Shown here one piece after another: positions 44,971 through 54,183 of a stretch of DNA of 64,000 bases. The notes under the pieces are model-generated. The model was given only the letters and a program-made list of their open reading frames with translations. It was not told the DNA's origin and ran no database searches. Position numbers and translations under genes: made by a program. Positions within the stretch are counted from its first letter, which is position 1. Every line of letters starts with the position of its first letter. Origin of the DNA: Andeanibacterium fulvum (GTDB lineage Bacteria; Pseudomonadota; Alphaproteobacteria; Sphingomonadales; Sphingomonadaceae); NCBI RefSeq assembly GCF_037154085.1, contig NZ_JBANRM010000004.1, positions 124,001-188,000 on the forward strand, given 5' to 3'.

Positions 44971-46388
44971 GCCCCGGCTCTCCTTTCAGGGCGAAAGGCA
45001 TCGCGTTCAACAAACCCGGCGGCCAGAAAATAGAACACCGCGCTCAAGGCAAACAGCCCGCAGAGCACCAGGAAAGCCCCCTGCAATCCGCTGGCAGCCG
45101 CGCTGGTGCAGGCTTCCACAAGTGCGGGTGCGCTCCCCTCCGCCGCTACGCCATTCGGGCAAACCGCGTGGAACGCGCCGCCCCCGTGATCGAAGGCGGC
45201 AACTGCGAAGCGATCGCTCAACACCCCGGTCAGAGCTGGCCCGGCCCCGCCCCCGATCAGGCCGGTAATCACGGAAATGATCGCGATGGCCGAAGCCCGC
45301 ATGCGCGGCCCAACCATATTCTGGACCATAGTGAGCGTGGGCACATAGAAGAAGAACTGCGTCAGCCCGCCCAGCATCACGAAGAAGCCGGTGCTGACCA
45401 TGGAATCCCGGCTGAAGGCGATGGCGTAGAATATCGCGGAAAGCAGGACGCCCGCAGCCGGAATCCAGGCATGCCAGCGACGATCCAGTCTGCCCGCCCA
45501 GTCCATGCCGAAGCCCGCGATCATCATCGAACAACCAAGCGCGAAGGCATTGATGAAGCCGTACATCATCGCCGCCTGTCCGGTCGAAAGGCCGAATGTC
45601 CTGCCGTAATAGGCGGCCAGAAAATTGCTGATCCCGTGCATGCCCATGGTCACCAGCAAGGCGGCGAGCGCAACGAACAGGAAGCTGCGCCGCCTCAGGA
45701 GCGCCAGCAGCACATCCAGCAGCGACGGCACCGCTTCCTCCACCACGCCATCCGCCTTGCCGCGCTCCGGCTCGCGCAGCCTCCACACCAGGATCATGAC
45801 CAGCAGCCCCGGCAGGCCCGCAACGAAGAAGGCAACCCGCCAGCCAAAGGTTCCGGCGACGAATACGGTCAGCAAGGCGGCGAAAATGGCCGACACCGGG
45901 CTGCCGAGTTGCAGGATCGACATTGCGCCGCCGCGGCGGTCTGCGCGGAAGGCATCGCCCAGCAATGACGATGCCGCAGGCAGGAAGGCGGCCTCGCCTA
46001 TGCCCACCCCCATGCGGCCGATCATCAGCTGGGCAAAATTGGTCGCCAGTCCGCAGGCCGCCGTCATCAGCGACCAGAAGCCGGTGCAGACAGCGATGAT
46101 CGTCGTGCGGCTGCGGCGTTCGGCCAGACGGGCCAGTGGCAAGCCCAGCAAGGTCTGGAAGAGCGCGAAGGAAATACCTCCGGCAATGCCGATTTCGAAG
46201 TCCGACAGGCCAAGGTCCACCTTGATATCGTCCACCATCATGAAGAAGATGACCCGATCGGTGTAATTGAGCATCGACACGAGGAAGAGCACGCCCAGAA
46301 ACCAGCGCCGCGCCATGGCCGAGGAAAAGGTGTCGGGAGGCGGCACTGCAATCGCCGGTGTGCCGGAAGTAGATGCAACGGCGTCCAT
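44967..46388 (-). CDS. MFS transporter, spinster-like (copy 3)
   Basis: A 473-residue inner-membrane transporter. TM1 has VSMLNYTDRVIFFMMVDDIK, and the loop GLPLARLAERRSRTTIIAV is the MFS signature. Later features include GVGIGEAAFLPAASSLLGDAF and a final helix LSAVFYFLAAGFVERDAF. It is distantly related to the spinster-like copies at 2441 and 29403 but clearly diverged. It is embedded between two NTF2-like genes in the receptor 4 operon and is the natural inner-membrane partner of that TonB receptor. Confidence 0.9.
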   Translation of the reverse strand: MDAVASTSGTPAIAVPPPDTFSSAMARRWFLGVLFLVSMLNYTDRVIFFMMVDDIKVDLGLSDFEIGIAGGISFALFQTLLGLPLARLAERRSRTTIIAVCTGFWSLMTAACGLATNFAQLMIGRMGVGIGEAAFLPAASSLLGDAFRADRRGGAMSILQLGSPVSAIFAALLTVFVAGTFGWRVAFFVAGLPGLLVMILVWRLREPERGKADGVVEEAVPSLLDVLLALLRRRSFLFVALAALLVTMGMHGISNFLAAYYGRTFGLSTGQAAMMYGFINAFALGCSMMIAGFGMDWAGRLDRRWHAWIPAAGVLLSAIFYAIAFSRDSMVSTGFFVMLGGLTQFFFYVPTLTMVQNMVGPRMRASAIAIISVITGLIGGGAGPALTGVLSDRFAVAAFDHGGGAFHAVCPNGVAAEGSAPALVEACTSAAASGLQGAFLVLCGLFALSAVFYFLAAGFVERDAFRPERRAGA

Positions 46389-46390
46389 AT

Positions 46391-47083
46391 TCAGCTTTCC
46401 GGGGCAGTCGCTGACCAGCGCTGGCCGGTCACGGGATTTGGATAATGGAAGGGGACAGTCTCGTTATCGGGGAAGAGCGCCGGCATGGCCTCAAGCCGAT
46501 CCGGCCCGCATGGATCTTCCGGGAAACATGTGTCCGCAGGCTTCGCCCGATTGCCTGTGGGATCGGCCTTGCCCCAGCCAAGATCGTAATCCGCTTCCCA
46601 CACAGTGGTGTAGCGGAAGGCCTGGATCCGCCAGGCCCCGCTGGTCCGGCTGTAGGAATTCTCGTAAAGTCCTGAGTGCCAATATTGATTGCGGCGGCCA
46701 TCTGACGCAGCGACCGTTTCATGCACGCCACCCTGGACAAGGCACCGGAACCGCGCATCGGCAGTGTTTCCATCCGGAGCGATGTCGATCACCCCCTGCA
46801 GCATGAGGTGATCGACCAGCAGCCCCTTGCGCTGTGCAAACTGTCCCAGCCTGCCGCCATAGAGCCGCCTGGCACCCGCCTTGCCGAGATAAACCCCGCC
46901 CTGGAAATGGATCGAACAATCATCCTCGAACAGAGCCACCACTTCATCGAAAAGCAGGCGATCCATGTAATAGCCGTAGGCATAGTGGAGCCTGCGGATC
47001 GCCTCGATCGATTGCTGCCGGTCAAGCTCTCGCCGCAAGTCCTCGAACTCGCGGCGAGACACGGGATGATTGTCCGCTTCCAT
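46391..47083 (-). CDS. SnoaL-like / NTF2-fold protein
   Basis: A 230-residue protein with the SnoaL_4-type helix QQSIEAIRRLHYAYGYYMDRLLFDEVVALFEDD near 25-56 and core strands SIHFQGGVYLGKAGARR and YWHSGLYENSYSRTSGAWRIQAF. Relatives occur in degradation operons of aromatic and terpenoid compounds, usually without a known reaction. Eight bases separate it from TonB receptor 4 and two from the MFS gene, so it is firmly in the operon. Confidence 0.82.
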   Translation of the reverse strand: MEADNHPVSRREFEDLRRELDRQQSIEAIRRLHYAYGYYMDRLLFDEVVALFEDDCSIHFQGGVYLGKAGARRLYGGRLGQFAQRKGLLVDHLMLQGVIDIAPDGNTADARFRCLVQGGVHETVAASDGRRNQYWHSGLYENSYSRTSGAWRIQAFRYTTVWEADYDLGWGKADPTGNRAKPADTCFPEDPCGPDRLEAMPALFPDNETVPFHYPNPVTGQRWSATAPES

Positions 47084-47091
47084 CGGCCTGC

Positions 47092-49938
47092 TCAGAACGA
47101 GAACCGCGTGCCGACGCGATAGGCCCTGCCCACAACGTCGAAATAGGCATTGTTGGTAGCGCCGGAATTGGACGGAGCGACCGGGGGATCCGTGTCGAAC
47201 AGATTGCTCACCGTCGCGTAGACATCGACCTCGGAACTGCCGCCCAGATCGAGCTTATAGTTCAGGGTAAGGTCGAAATAATGCCGCCCATCGACCGTAT
47301 TGTCGTTGATGCTGTTCGGCAGTGAGGGATTATAGGCCGGATCGTCGGGACCGATCAGCGTGGCGTCATATTTGCTGGGCGCGATCCACCGGTGAGCCAG
47401 TGCGACACGCAGCTTGTCGAAATCGGCGCTGACGGTGTTGTAGATGATCCAGTGGGGCACACCCGACACACCCGAGATCGGCCTGCCGGACTGGCCCGCC
47501 CGGTTGATGGAACCACGGGAATCGACCGTGATCAGATCCTTGGTGTAAGTGGCAAGCGACCGGAAATCGATCCCGACAGAACCGATCGAACCGCTGTAAC
47601 CAAGCTCGAAGTCGATACCCCTCGCGATATACTGATTGAGATTAAAGGGGATTTCACGCACCTGCGTGATCTCGCCCTGGTTATCGATGTCCACGGCACT
47701 GCAGAACTCCGTCGCCCCCGAGAAGCACCGATCGACCAGCGTCTGGGCACCGATGGAACCGATCGCTCCGTTCAATTTAATCTCGTAAAGATCCACCGAG
47801 AAACGCAGGCCGGACAGCGGACCAGTGGGTGCGATAACCGCACCGATCGTGGTGGTGTCAGCCTTTTCAGGCAGCAGGTTCGGATTGCCGCCCGTGCGAG
47901 CGGGAACCAGCGATTGCTGCAAGGTAGTCGGGTTCACGATACCGCGGAAGGTCGCCACCAGCGGGCTGAACAGATCGCCGATATTGGGCGCGCGAATATC
48001 GCGTGAGCGCGAAGCCCGGAAACGCAGCCAATCGACCGGCTCGTAAATCAGCCCCGCCTTCCATGTGACGACAGAGCCGGCAGGGTTGTAATGCGTGAAG
48101 CGCACCGCGCCGTTCAGCTCGAGTTTCTCGGCCAGCGGGCGGTCAGCCAGCAGAGGCACGATGGTTTCGGCATAGCCTTCGATCACGTCGATAGTGCCGA
48201 GCTTCCCATCGTAGGCTGGCTGGTTGCCGACAAAGAAACCATTGCCCTTGGAAACCGCATCGCTCTGCCCGCTTGCGCTTTCCGAGCGATATTCCACACC
48301 GAATGCAGCAGAAACCGGACCGGCAGGCAGATCGAACAGATCGCCCTGCACATTGGCCGCCGCAACATGCTGCTGATAACTCAGGGTCGAATAGGATTCC
48401 CCGAAGGCATAGGCATAGGCATCCTGAGACCAGTTGTTCTCCCCGAACAGATTCAGCGGTCGGCAGGGGGTACTCGGGTCAGCGAGCGCCACCCGGCAGA
48501 CGATGCTGCCATTATCCGCCCGCACAGCATCCACGGCACGCGCGTAATTGGCGGTGTTCTTGAGATTTTCGCCGTCGAATCGGTAATCGGTCCGCCCATA
48601 TTGGTAATAGAGATCCCAGCTCCAGTTCGACGAGATTTCTCCGCTGAGGCCCGCTGCAATCCGGTAGACTTCATTGGTACTCGTGTACCTGCCCGGGCCG
48701 AAATCGTTGCCCACGCGCCCCAGTTGGAACGAAGTGATGTTCTGCTCGTCCATCTCGTCCTGGATGGCTTGCGGGATATAGGGATTGTCACGCTTGATCG
48801 CGTTCGATCCGAAATCCATCGGCTCGACGATGTAGTTAAACCCCTGCGACCAGGCGTAGGAACCTTCCGCGAAGAATTCGACCCCGTTGCCAAGCTCGTA
48901 ATCGAGATGGGCAAAGGTGCTCAGATGCTTGGTTGCAGCGACTTGCTTGATAAAGGGGACCGCGTACCAATTGGTCGGGCCCGAACCACCGAGCATGAAC
49001 AGGGACGTCCGGTAGTCGCCATATTCGAAGGGATAGGGCGAACCGTCCGGTGCAAACTGGGTCCCCGCCAGCGGCCCCGAAGTAATAAGGCCGCCCGGCG
49101 CCCCGAAGCTCACACGCGCGCCAGCCGAAATGATATTGGCCGGCACCCCGCCGACACCGGGTGCGGGATTGGAAAGAATGCGGGTGCTGTCGCTGAGGAT
49201 GACGGAAATCTCCGAACCGTCATTCGAGCCCCAACCGCGGGAAAGCTGATCGCCCGAACCTTCATTGTCGACATATTCCGCACCGACGATGAAATGGCCT
49301 GCACCGCCGCCAAAGCTGCCGCCATAGGCGAGAGCGGCCACATATTCCTGCATGTCGCCCAGTTCGGCCTGGCCATATTGCGCCTGTCCGCGCAGCCCTT
49401 CGAAATCCTTGTCGAGAAGCAGGTTGACCACGCCGGAGACTGCATCCGAACCATAGGCCGCGGATGCGCCGCCAGTGACGATCTCCGCGCGGTCGATCAG
49501 CAGGCTGGGCACGAGGTTGACGTCAACCGTGCCCGAAATGGAATTCGGCACGAAACGGCGGCCATCGACCAGCACCAGCGTGCGGTTGGCCCCCAGGCCA
49601 CGCAGATCGAGGTAATTGCCGCCGACGTTGCCGGAATCGAATTGGGAGGTTGCTGGCGTCTTGTCCGGACGGAAAGACGGCAGGCGGTTCAGGCTGTCGG
49701 CGACATTGACCTGCGAAAACTGCGTCAGCGCTTCAGCGTCGGCCACCCGAACCGGGGTTGGCGCATCGGAACCGTCTCGCGCGATGCGCGAGCCCGTCAC
49801 CACGATTGCCTCAGAAGATGCAGCGCTCTCGCCCGCAGAATCTTCCTGCGCGATAGCTGGGGCCGCGGAAACCGCGACAATGATTGCCGAAAGCGAGCAG
49901 CCAGCAAGGCGCACGCGCCGGTTCAAAGGAACCTTCAT
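47092..49938 (-). CDS. TonB-dependent receptor 4 (operon leader)
   Basis: A 948-residue outer-membrane receptor. The signal is LAGCSLSAIIVAVSAAPAIAQED. The plug begins AIVVTGSRIARDGSDAPTPVRVADAEAL and has LRGLGANRTLVLVDGRRFVP and GGASAAYGSDAVSGVVNLLLDKDFEG. The barrel ends YRVGTRFSF (terminal Phe). It is of the long type like receptor 3. It opens an eight-gene operon extending to 40438. Two LacI-type palindromes lie upstream, and the neighbouring LacI gene makes sugar- or inducer-controlled expression likely. The enzymes downstream suggest a phenolic ligand rather than a plain sugar, perhaps a glycoside; that is inference. Confidence 0.93.
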   Translation of the reverse strand: MKVPLNRRVRLAGCSLSAIIVAVSAAPAIAQEDSAGESAASSEAIVVTGSRIARDGSDAPTPVRVADAEALTQFSQVNVADSLNRLPSFRPDKTPATSQFDSGNVGGNYLDLRGLGANRTLVLVDGRRFVPNSISGTVDVNLVPSLLIDRAEIVTGGASAAYGSDAVSGVVNLLLDKDFEGLRGQAQYGQAELGDMQEYVAALAYGGSFGGGAGHFIVGAEYVDNEGSGDQLSRGWGSNDGSEISVILSDSTRILSNPAPGVGGVPANIISAGARVSFGAPGGLITSGPLAGTQFAPDGSPYPFEYGDYRTSLFMLGGSGPTNWYAVPFIKQVAATKHLSTFAHLDYELGNGVEFFAEGSYAWSQGFNYIVEPMDFGSNAIKRDNPYIPQAIQDEMDEQNITSFQLGRVGNDFGPGRYTSTNEVYRIAAGLSGEISSNWSWDLYYQYGRTDYRFDGENLKNTANYARAVDAVRADNGSIVCRVALADPSTPCRPLNLFGENNWSQDAYAYAFGESYSTLSYQQHVAAANVQGDLFDLPAGPVSAAFGVEYRSESASGQSDAVSKGNGFFVGNQPAYDGKLGTIDVIEGYAETIVPLLADRPLAEKLELNGAVRFTHYNPAGSVVTWKAGLIYEPVDWLRFRASRSRDIRAPNIGDLFSPLVATFRGIVNPTTLQQSLVPARTGGNPNLLPEKADTTTIGAVIAPTGPLSGLRFSVDLYEIKLNGAIGSIGAQTLVDRCFSGATEFCSAVDIDNQGEITQVREIPFNLNQYIARGIDFELGYSGSIGSVGIDFRSLATYTKDLITVDSRGSINRAGQSGRPISGVSGVPHWIIYNTVSADFDKLRVALAHRWIAPSKYDATLIGPDDPAYNPSLPNSINDNTVDGRHYFDLTLNYKLDLGGSSEVDVYATVSNLFDTDPPVAPSNSGATNNAYFDVVGRAYRVGTRFSF

Positions 49939-49990
49939 CCGTCATTCTCCCGTTCATGAATTTGGACTCTACCGGTCCGCTGAGGAGCAT

Positions 49991-50004
49991 TGAAAACGTT
50001 TTCT
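49991..50004. promoter_or_regulatory. LacI-family operator, site 1
   Basis: TGAAAACGTTTTCT contains the perfect 12-bp palindrome GAAAACGTTTTC (49992-50003) centred on CG, the classic form of LacI/GalR family sites. It lies 53 bases upstream of the receptor 4 ATG. Confidence 0.7.
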
Positions 50005-50154
50005 ATAATTTCGTCAAGCGCGCTTGTTGCGTTTCACGCAGATTCCTGGCTAAATTCTAGTTATATAATTGGTTTTAATAGATATTTTTCGATTTCCTTT
50101 CAGCTTCCGCCACACAGGTGCTCAACCAAGCCTCCTGAAAATCCTTTGCTTTTG

Positions 50155-50168
50155 TGAAATCGTTATCA
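50155..50168. promoter_or_regulatory. LacI-family operator, site 2
   Basis: TGAAATCGTTATCA is an imperfect CG-centred palindrome similar to site 1, 63 bases upstream of the Bcr/CflA-type ATG at 50232 and 164 bp from site 1. Two sites in one divergent promoter region could support looping. Confidence 0.45.
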
Positions 50169-50231
50169 TAGGCATCTTCCCCTAAAACGACGCGAACGGG
50201 AGTTGGTGATATCCACACGAGTCATTTGAGG

Positions 50232-51407
50232 ATGGCGGTTATCCTGGGGTTGATAACGGCGATCGGCCCTTCTGCGATTCACTTCTATCTGCCCGCCTTC
50301 CCCGCCATCGGGCGGGAACTGGCGGTGTCATCGAGCGCGCTGCAGCAGACCATGGTCAGCTTCTTCATCGGGCTTGCGGCAGGCCAGATCTTTTACGGCC
50401 CATTGTCCGACAGGGTCGGCAGAAAACCTCCGCTTTATGTCGGCCTTGCCATCTTCCTGTTCGGCTCGATCCTGTGCGCAATATCGCCTGACGCCGAAAT
50501 CCTGACGCTGGCGCGATTCATCCAGGGCCTGGGCGCATGCGCGGGTATCGCCATCGCGCGGGCCATCGTCCGCGATCTGCACACCGGGCCTGAAGCCGCG
50601 AGCCTGATGGCCATCGTCGCCCTTGTATCCAGCGTATCGCCGACAATCGCCCCTCTGTTCGGCAGCATGCTGCTCACCGTTGCAGACTGGCGCGCCATAT
50701 TCTGGGTAATCGCAGGAACGATCGTGGTCCTGACCTTGCTCGTTTACTTTTCACTGCCGGAAACCAACCCGCCAGCCCAGCAGAGCCAGGAACCTCTGAC
50801 GAAGACCTTCGCCAGCTATTGGCAGGTCGCAAAAATGGCTGAATTTCGTTCTCTGGCTCTTTCCAGCGGCCTCGTCATGAGCACGTCATTCGCGTTTCTC
50901 GCCGGCGCGCCCTCCGTCCTTGCAGCCCAATATGGGTTCGACAGCTGGCACATCAGCGGGCTCATGGTCGCCTGCGGCATCGCGCAGGTAGGCGGCGCGC
51001 AGATCGTGCCCCGGATGATGAAGGCAGTGGGAACGAACAGGCTGGTTACAGGCGGTTTTGCCCTGATGATCGCCGCGGCGGCTGGACTGGTCGCCTCGGT
51101 CAATCAGCAGGACGCCCCTGTCTATCCGTCGATCTTCTTCGCGCTCGGCTATCTGGCGGTCGGCGTCCTGCTGACACCGCTGACCATCCTGCTGCTGCAA
51201 CCGCTCAAACACAGCAGCGGCACGGCATCGTCCCTGCTGGGCATTGTCCAGCTATGCCTTGGCGCGTCGGTGAGTGCATTGGTCAGCCTGATCAACGACG
51301 GCACGCTTGCGCCGGTGGCGCTGTGCATCGTTGCCGCCAGCCTGCTTGCAAGCGCCTGTTTCGCAAGAGCGGTGCAGGTTGCCCGAAGAAGGCCTTACCC
51401 GCTCTGA
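50232..51407 (+). CDS. MFS multidrug/organic solute transporter, Bcr/CflA type
   Basis: A 391-residue 12-helix protein. The N-terminus ILGLITAIGPSAIHFYLPAFPAIG and the loop GQIFYGPLSDRVGRKPPLYVGL are diagnostic of the Bcr/CflA drug-resistance group. RFIQGLGACAGIAIARAIVRDL follows TM4. An ATG at 50232 or a TTG at 50226 may start it. It is divergent from the receptor 4 operon and converges with the LacI gene (13-base overlap of ends). It probably exports a toxic intermediate or excess substrate of that pathway. Confidence 0.9.
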   Translation: MAVILGLITAIGPSAIHFYLPAFPAIGRELAVSSSALQQTMVSFFIGLAAGQIFYGPLSDRVGRKPPLYVGLAIFLFGSILCAISPDAEILTLARFIQGLGACAGIAIARAIVRDLHTGPEAASLMAIVALVSSVSPTIAPLFGSMLLTVADWRAIFWVIAGTIVVLTLLVYFSLPETNPPAQQSQEPLTKTFASYWQVAKMAEFRSLALSSGLVMSTSFAFLAGAPSVLAAQYGFDSWHISGLMVACGIAQVGGAQIVPRMMKAVGTNRLVTGGFALMIAAAAGLVASVNQQDAPVYPSIFFALGYLAVGVLLTPLTILLLQPLKHSSGTASSLLGIVQLCLGASVSALVSLINDGTLAPVALCIVAASLLASACFARAVQVARRRPYPL

Positions 51408-52411
51408 CGCTGGATGAGTTCGAAGCCCAGGTCCACAATCGGCTGGCGGACGGGCTTGCCTGACATCCTTTCCATCAGCAGTTCCACGATCTGGCAGGCG
51501 ATCTTTTCGCCGTCGATCCGGATCGTGGTCAGCGACGGTTCGATGCCCTCGGCAAAATCGAGATCACCGAAACCGGTTACGGCAATATCTTCCGGAATCT
51601 TCATCCCCGACCCCAGGGCGCCGACGATGGCCCCGTGGGCCAGCCAGTCGGATGCGCAGATCACGCAATCAGGCCGCTTGTCTGCACCAAGCCGCGCAAT
51701 TCCCTTCATCGCATTCTTGCCCTGCATGAAGTTGCCGGGGAACGGGAATATCTCGATCGAGGGTTCCGGCATCCCGTTTTCCAGCAGAATACGGGACAAT
51801 CCGAACCTCATGAGCGAGCCTTTGGCCCCCGCGTTCCACAGCAGGTGAATCCGCTTGTAACCCATCCGCAGGGCATGTTCGCCCAGAGCCTCACCGACTT
51901 CCTCATGGGAAAATCCAGCCACCATCTCCACCGGGTTCTTCGGCCGTTCCCATGCCTGAACGATGGGAATACCTGCATCCAGCAGGCGCTTTCGCGTTTC
52001 CGGATAATAGGCGAGGCCAATCGTGATGATCGCATCAGGCTGCCGGGCCAAGGCCATCACCAGACTTCGGTTGAACTCCTCGTCCGAACGGCCGCCGAAC
52101 CCCATCAGCACCTGATAACCGCGCGCCGCCATTTCCTGCACGAGCACGCGGATAGTGGTATCGAACAGGCCGAAAGCGACTGAGGGGATGAACAGCGCCA
52201 CGGTTCGACTGCGTTTGGAAGAAAGGCCACCAGCAAGCAGATTGGGAACGAAGCCCGTATCGTCCAGCGCCTTCTTCACCTTCTTGCGGGTCTCGCTATT
52301 CACGAGATCGGGTGAATTGATCACGCGCGAAACGGTAGAGGGCGAAACGCCGGCCATACGCGCGACATCGATGATTGTGATCTTACCGTTCGTGCGAGCG
52401 TCGCCACTCAT
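51395..52411 (-). CDS. LacI family transcriptional regulator
   Basis: A 338-residue regulator with DNA-binding helix-turn-helix ITIIDVARMAGVSPSTVSRVIN (12-33) and hinge LLAGGLSSKRSRTVALFIP. A periplasmic-binding-like effector domain contains PDCVICASDWLAHGAI and VTGFGDLDFAEGIEPSLTTIRID. Its last 13 bases overlap the end of the convergent MFS gene. The CG-centred palindromes at 49991 and 50155 are natural targets. It could also control the fructoside genes at 53290-55281, but no similar site was found there. Confidence 0.93.
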   Translation of the reverse strand: MSGDARTNGKITIIDVARMAGVSPSTVSRVINSPDLVNSETRKKVKKALDDTGFVPNLLAGGLSSKRSRTVALFIPSVAFGLFDTTIRVLVQEMAARGYQVLMGFGGRSDEEFNRSLVMALARQPDAIITIGLAYYPETRKRLLDAGIPIVQAWERPKNPVEMVAGFSHEEVGEALGEHALRMGYKRIHLLWNAGAKGSLMRFGLSRILLENGMPEPSIEIFPFPGNFMQGKNAMKGIARLGADKRPDCVICASDWLAHGAIVGALGSGMKIPEDIAVTGFGDLDFAEGIEPSLTTIRIDGEKIACQIVELLMERMSGKPVRQPIVDLGFELIQRQSG

Positions 52412-52655
52412 CGCCCGTTCCTCTCTTTGAGTCGAATGGTGGCTTGCACCAACCTGGCTTGTCTAGAGCAGGACAACGGCACTGTCAGGTTCAACGCGCT
52501 CTCGCCCCGTCCGCACCCATCCAAGATGCTTTGGGAATGCAAGATAAGCACCTCAGATATCCCTTGCTTGACGAAGACCATCAGGTCTTGGCCACACGCG
52601 AGCGATCATACTCTCGCGAGCGTAGATGACGAAAGCCGCGCATCCGGCTTACCCG
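52412..52655. other. Gene-poor stretch upstream of the LacI gene
   Basis: No convincing gene. CGCGAGCG occurs twice as a direct repeat near 52597-52620 around a CTCGCGAG palindrome. Together with the next entries this is insertion-sequence debris. Confidence 0.5.
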
Positions 52656-52850
52656 CTACCTACGAATATCCGCAGCGAACAACGGGCCGAACCGGTTCCA
52701 CCGAAGCTGCACAGTTTCTTGACAGATATCGATCCCGCACTTGAACAGCAGATCCTCGACGTTCCGCAAAGACAGGGAGAACTGGACATACATCGCGACC
52801 ATGAGGCACATGATTCTTTGAGCGATCAGTTGAAGCGTTTGCACAGGCTA
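52656..52850 (-). pseudogene. N-terminal fragment of an IS6-family transposase
   Basis: The minus strand reads LQLIAQRIMCLMVAMYVQFS, then LSLRNVEDLLFKCGIDI and ETVQLRWNRFGPLFAADIRR. This matches the N-terminal part of IS6 transposases (FSLSxRDVEELLAERGI, FGPxxARRLRRR). It stops where the DDE domain should begin. About 60 of roughly 240 residues remain. It is a second, independent copy beside the decayed one at 35962. Confidence 0.65.
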
Positions 52851-52919
52851 CCGGGGCTTGCGAGGACGACACATTGCTGCCTCCTTCCCTACAGCTCTTT
52901 TACCGACCGCTGCGCCTCG

Positions 52920-53211
52920 TCTGACAGCACCCATAGGCGCACCCGGGACTTACCGGGGCAGTTTGGCAGAAGTGCAAGGGAGTATTTGGCGGAGCTGTCA
53001 GCCTATTCGCAACGTGCCTCCGGGCGGCGCAGTTCCACCCTTTTCGGAATGGGCCCAGGCGGCAGGGGTTCGCCACTCAGCCAAGGCCGCGGAACGGCGG
53101 GTCTTGTAAGCCTGACAATCAACAAGCTGGCGTTCCCGGCTGAAGTAGTTGCGGAGGCAAGGCCTCGCGGCGCGCCAACCCTCCCCGCTTACCAACCGCT
53201 GCACTTGGTCT
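52920..53211. repeat. Dispersed mobile-element scar (copy D)
   Basis: Starts with TCTGACAGCACC (52920-52931). It contains CTATTCGCAACGTGCCTCC (53003-53021), a variant of the 29224 motif, and GCCACTCAGCCAAG (53072-53085). It ends with TACCAACCGCTGCACTTGG (53190 on). This is the most complete of four related scars. No coding function is visible up to 53289. Confidence 0.6.
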
Positions 53212-53289
53212 AGCGAACCACTCGCAAGATGCGCATCCCTCGTCAAAAATGACAGAAAATCGACGCTCTACTAGGAGCACGGTAGCCGT

Positions 53290-54180
53290 TCATACATCAA
53301 GCCCCGCCAACGCAATTGCTCCCAATGGCCCGGACATTTCACCAAGTTCCGGCGGAGCCAGCAGCGTCTGCACGGTTTCGCTATTGAGGAACGGGAGGTA
53401 TTTTCCCGCACGCGCCTCCACGAGTTGGCGGGCCATGTCGATCAACCGGGGGCGTGCAACGCCAATGCCACCGCCAATCAGAACCCGCTGCGCAGATGTG
53501 GTGAACAGGATAGCGCCGACGAGCTCTGCAAGGTCTGACGCAACGTGCCGCCAACGCTCATCATCGTCCGGAATCAGGGCCGGTTCGCTGCCAAATCTGC
53601 GGGCGAGCGCCGGTCCGCTGATCAACCCTTCGATACAATCACCATGGAATTCACAATTGCCCCGGAAGTCATCCCCCATTGATCGACGCAATCGTAAATG
53701 TCCGATTTCCGGGTGCATCGCGCCATGAACCGGACTCCCGCCAATGACCAGCCCTCCGCCGACGCCAGTGCCGATCGTAAGATAACAGAGGCTGTCACAG
53801 CCTCTCCCTCCTCCCCAGCGATACTCGGCCAGGGCCGCTCCGTTGACATCCGTGTCGATTGTCCAGGGGCAATCCAGTCCGGCTGTGAGCAACGCCGCCA
53901 CCTGCGCACCGGACCACCCCGGCTTCGGAGTGTCCAGCATGGTGCCGAAATCCGCTCTCCCCGCATTCAGCTGCAATGGACCGAATGAAGCGATGCCCAA
54001 CGACAGGAAGCCAGGGCTTTCCGCCCAGCATGCAAGCTGCGCCGCCAGCACCGCCAAAGTGACTTGCGGAGAGGTTGTGGGGACCCTGACCAGATCCACG
54101 ATCTTACGCCCCTGAGCCAGAACCGCGATCGACTTGGTCCCGCCCAGTTCCACGCCAGCGAGAAAAGCCCCTTCATCCAT
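53290..54180 (-). CDS. ROK-family fructokinase
   Basis: A 296-residue cytosolic sugar kinase. The ATP-binding phosphate motif is AGVELGGTKSIAVL (8-21), TIGTGVGGGLVIGG lies near 140, and a zinc-binding motif with two Cys and two His occurs around CEFHGDCIEGLISGPAL near 180. This is the ROK fructokinase pattern (Mak/ScrK-like) rather than a repressor, as there is no helix-turn-helix. It phosphorylates fructose released by the GH68 enzyme, whose stop lies 3 bases upstream of its ATG. Confidence 0.9.
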   Translation of the reverse strand: MDEGAFLAGVELGGTKSIAVLAQGRKIVDLVRVPTTSPQVTLAVLAAQLACWAESPGFLSLGIASFGPLQLNAGRADFGTMLDTPKPGWSGAQVAALLTAGLDCPWTIDTDVNGAALAEYRWGGGRGCDSLCYLTIGTGVGGGLVIGGSPVHGAMHPEIGHLRLRRSMGDDFRGNCEFHGDCIEGLISGPALARRFGSEPALIPDDDERWRHVASDLAELVGAILFTTSAQRVLIGGGIGVARPRLIDMARQLVEARAGKYLPFLNSETVQTLLAPPELGEMSGPLGAIALAGLDV

Positions 54181-54183
54181 AGC

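Noticed and set aside
48091..49959. 622-codon plus-strand frame
   Set aside because: Antisense to TonB receptor 4, which is complete and conserved.
49991..50168. LacI palindromes considered as operators of a sucrose locus
   Set aside because: They lie between the receptor 4 operon and the Bcr/CflA-type gene. The GH68/fructokinase genes are 3 kb away behind insertion debris and no similar site precedes them.
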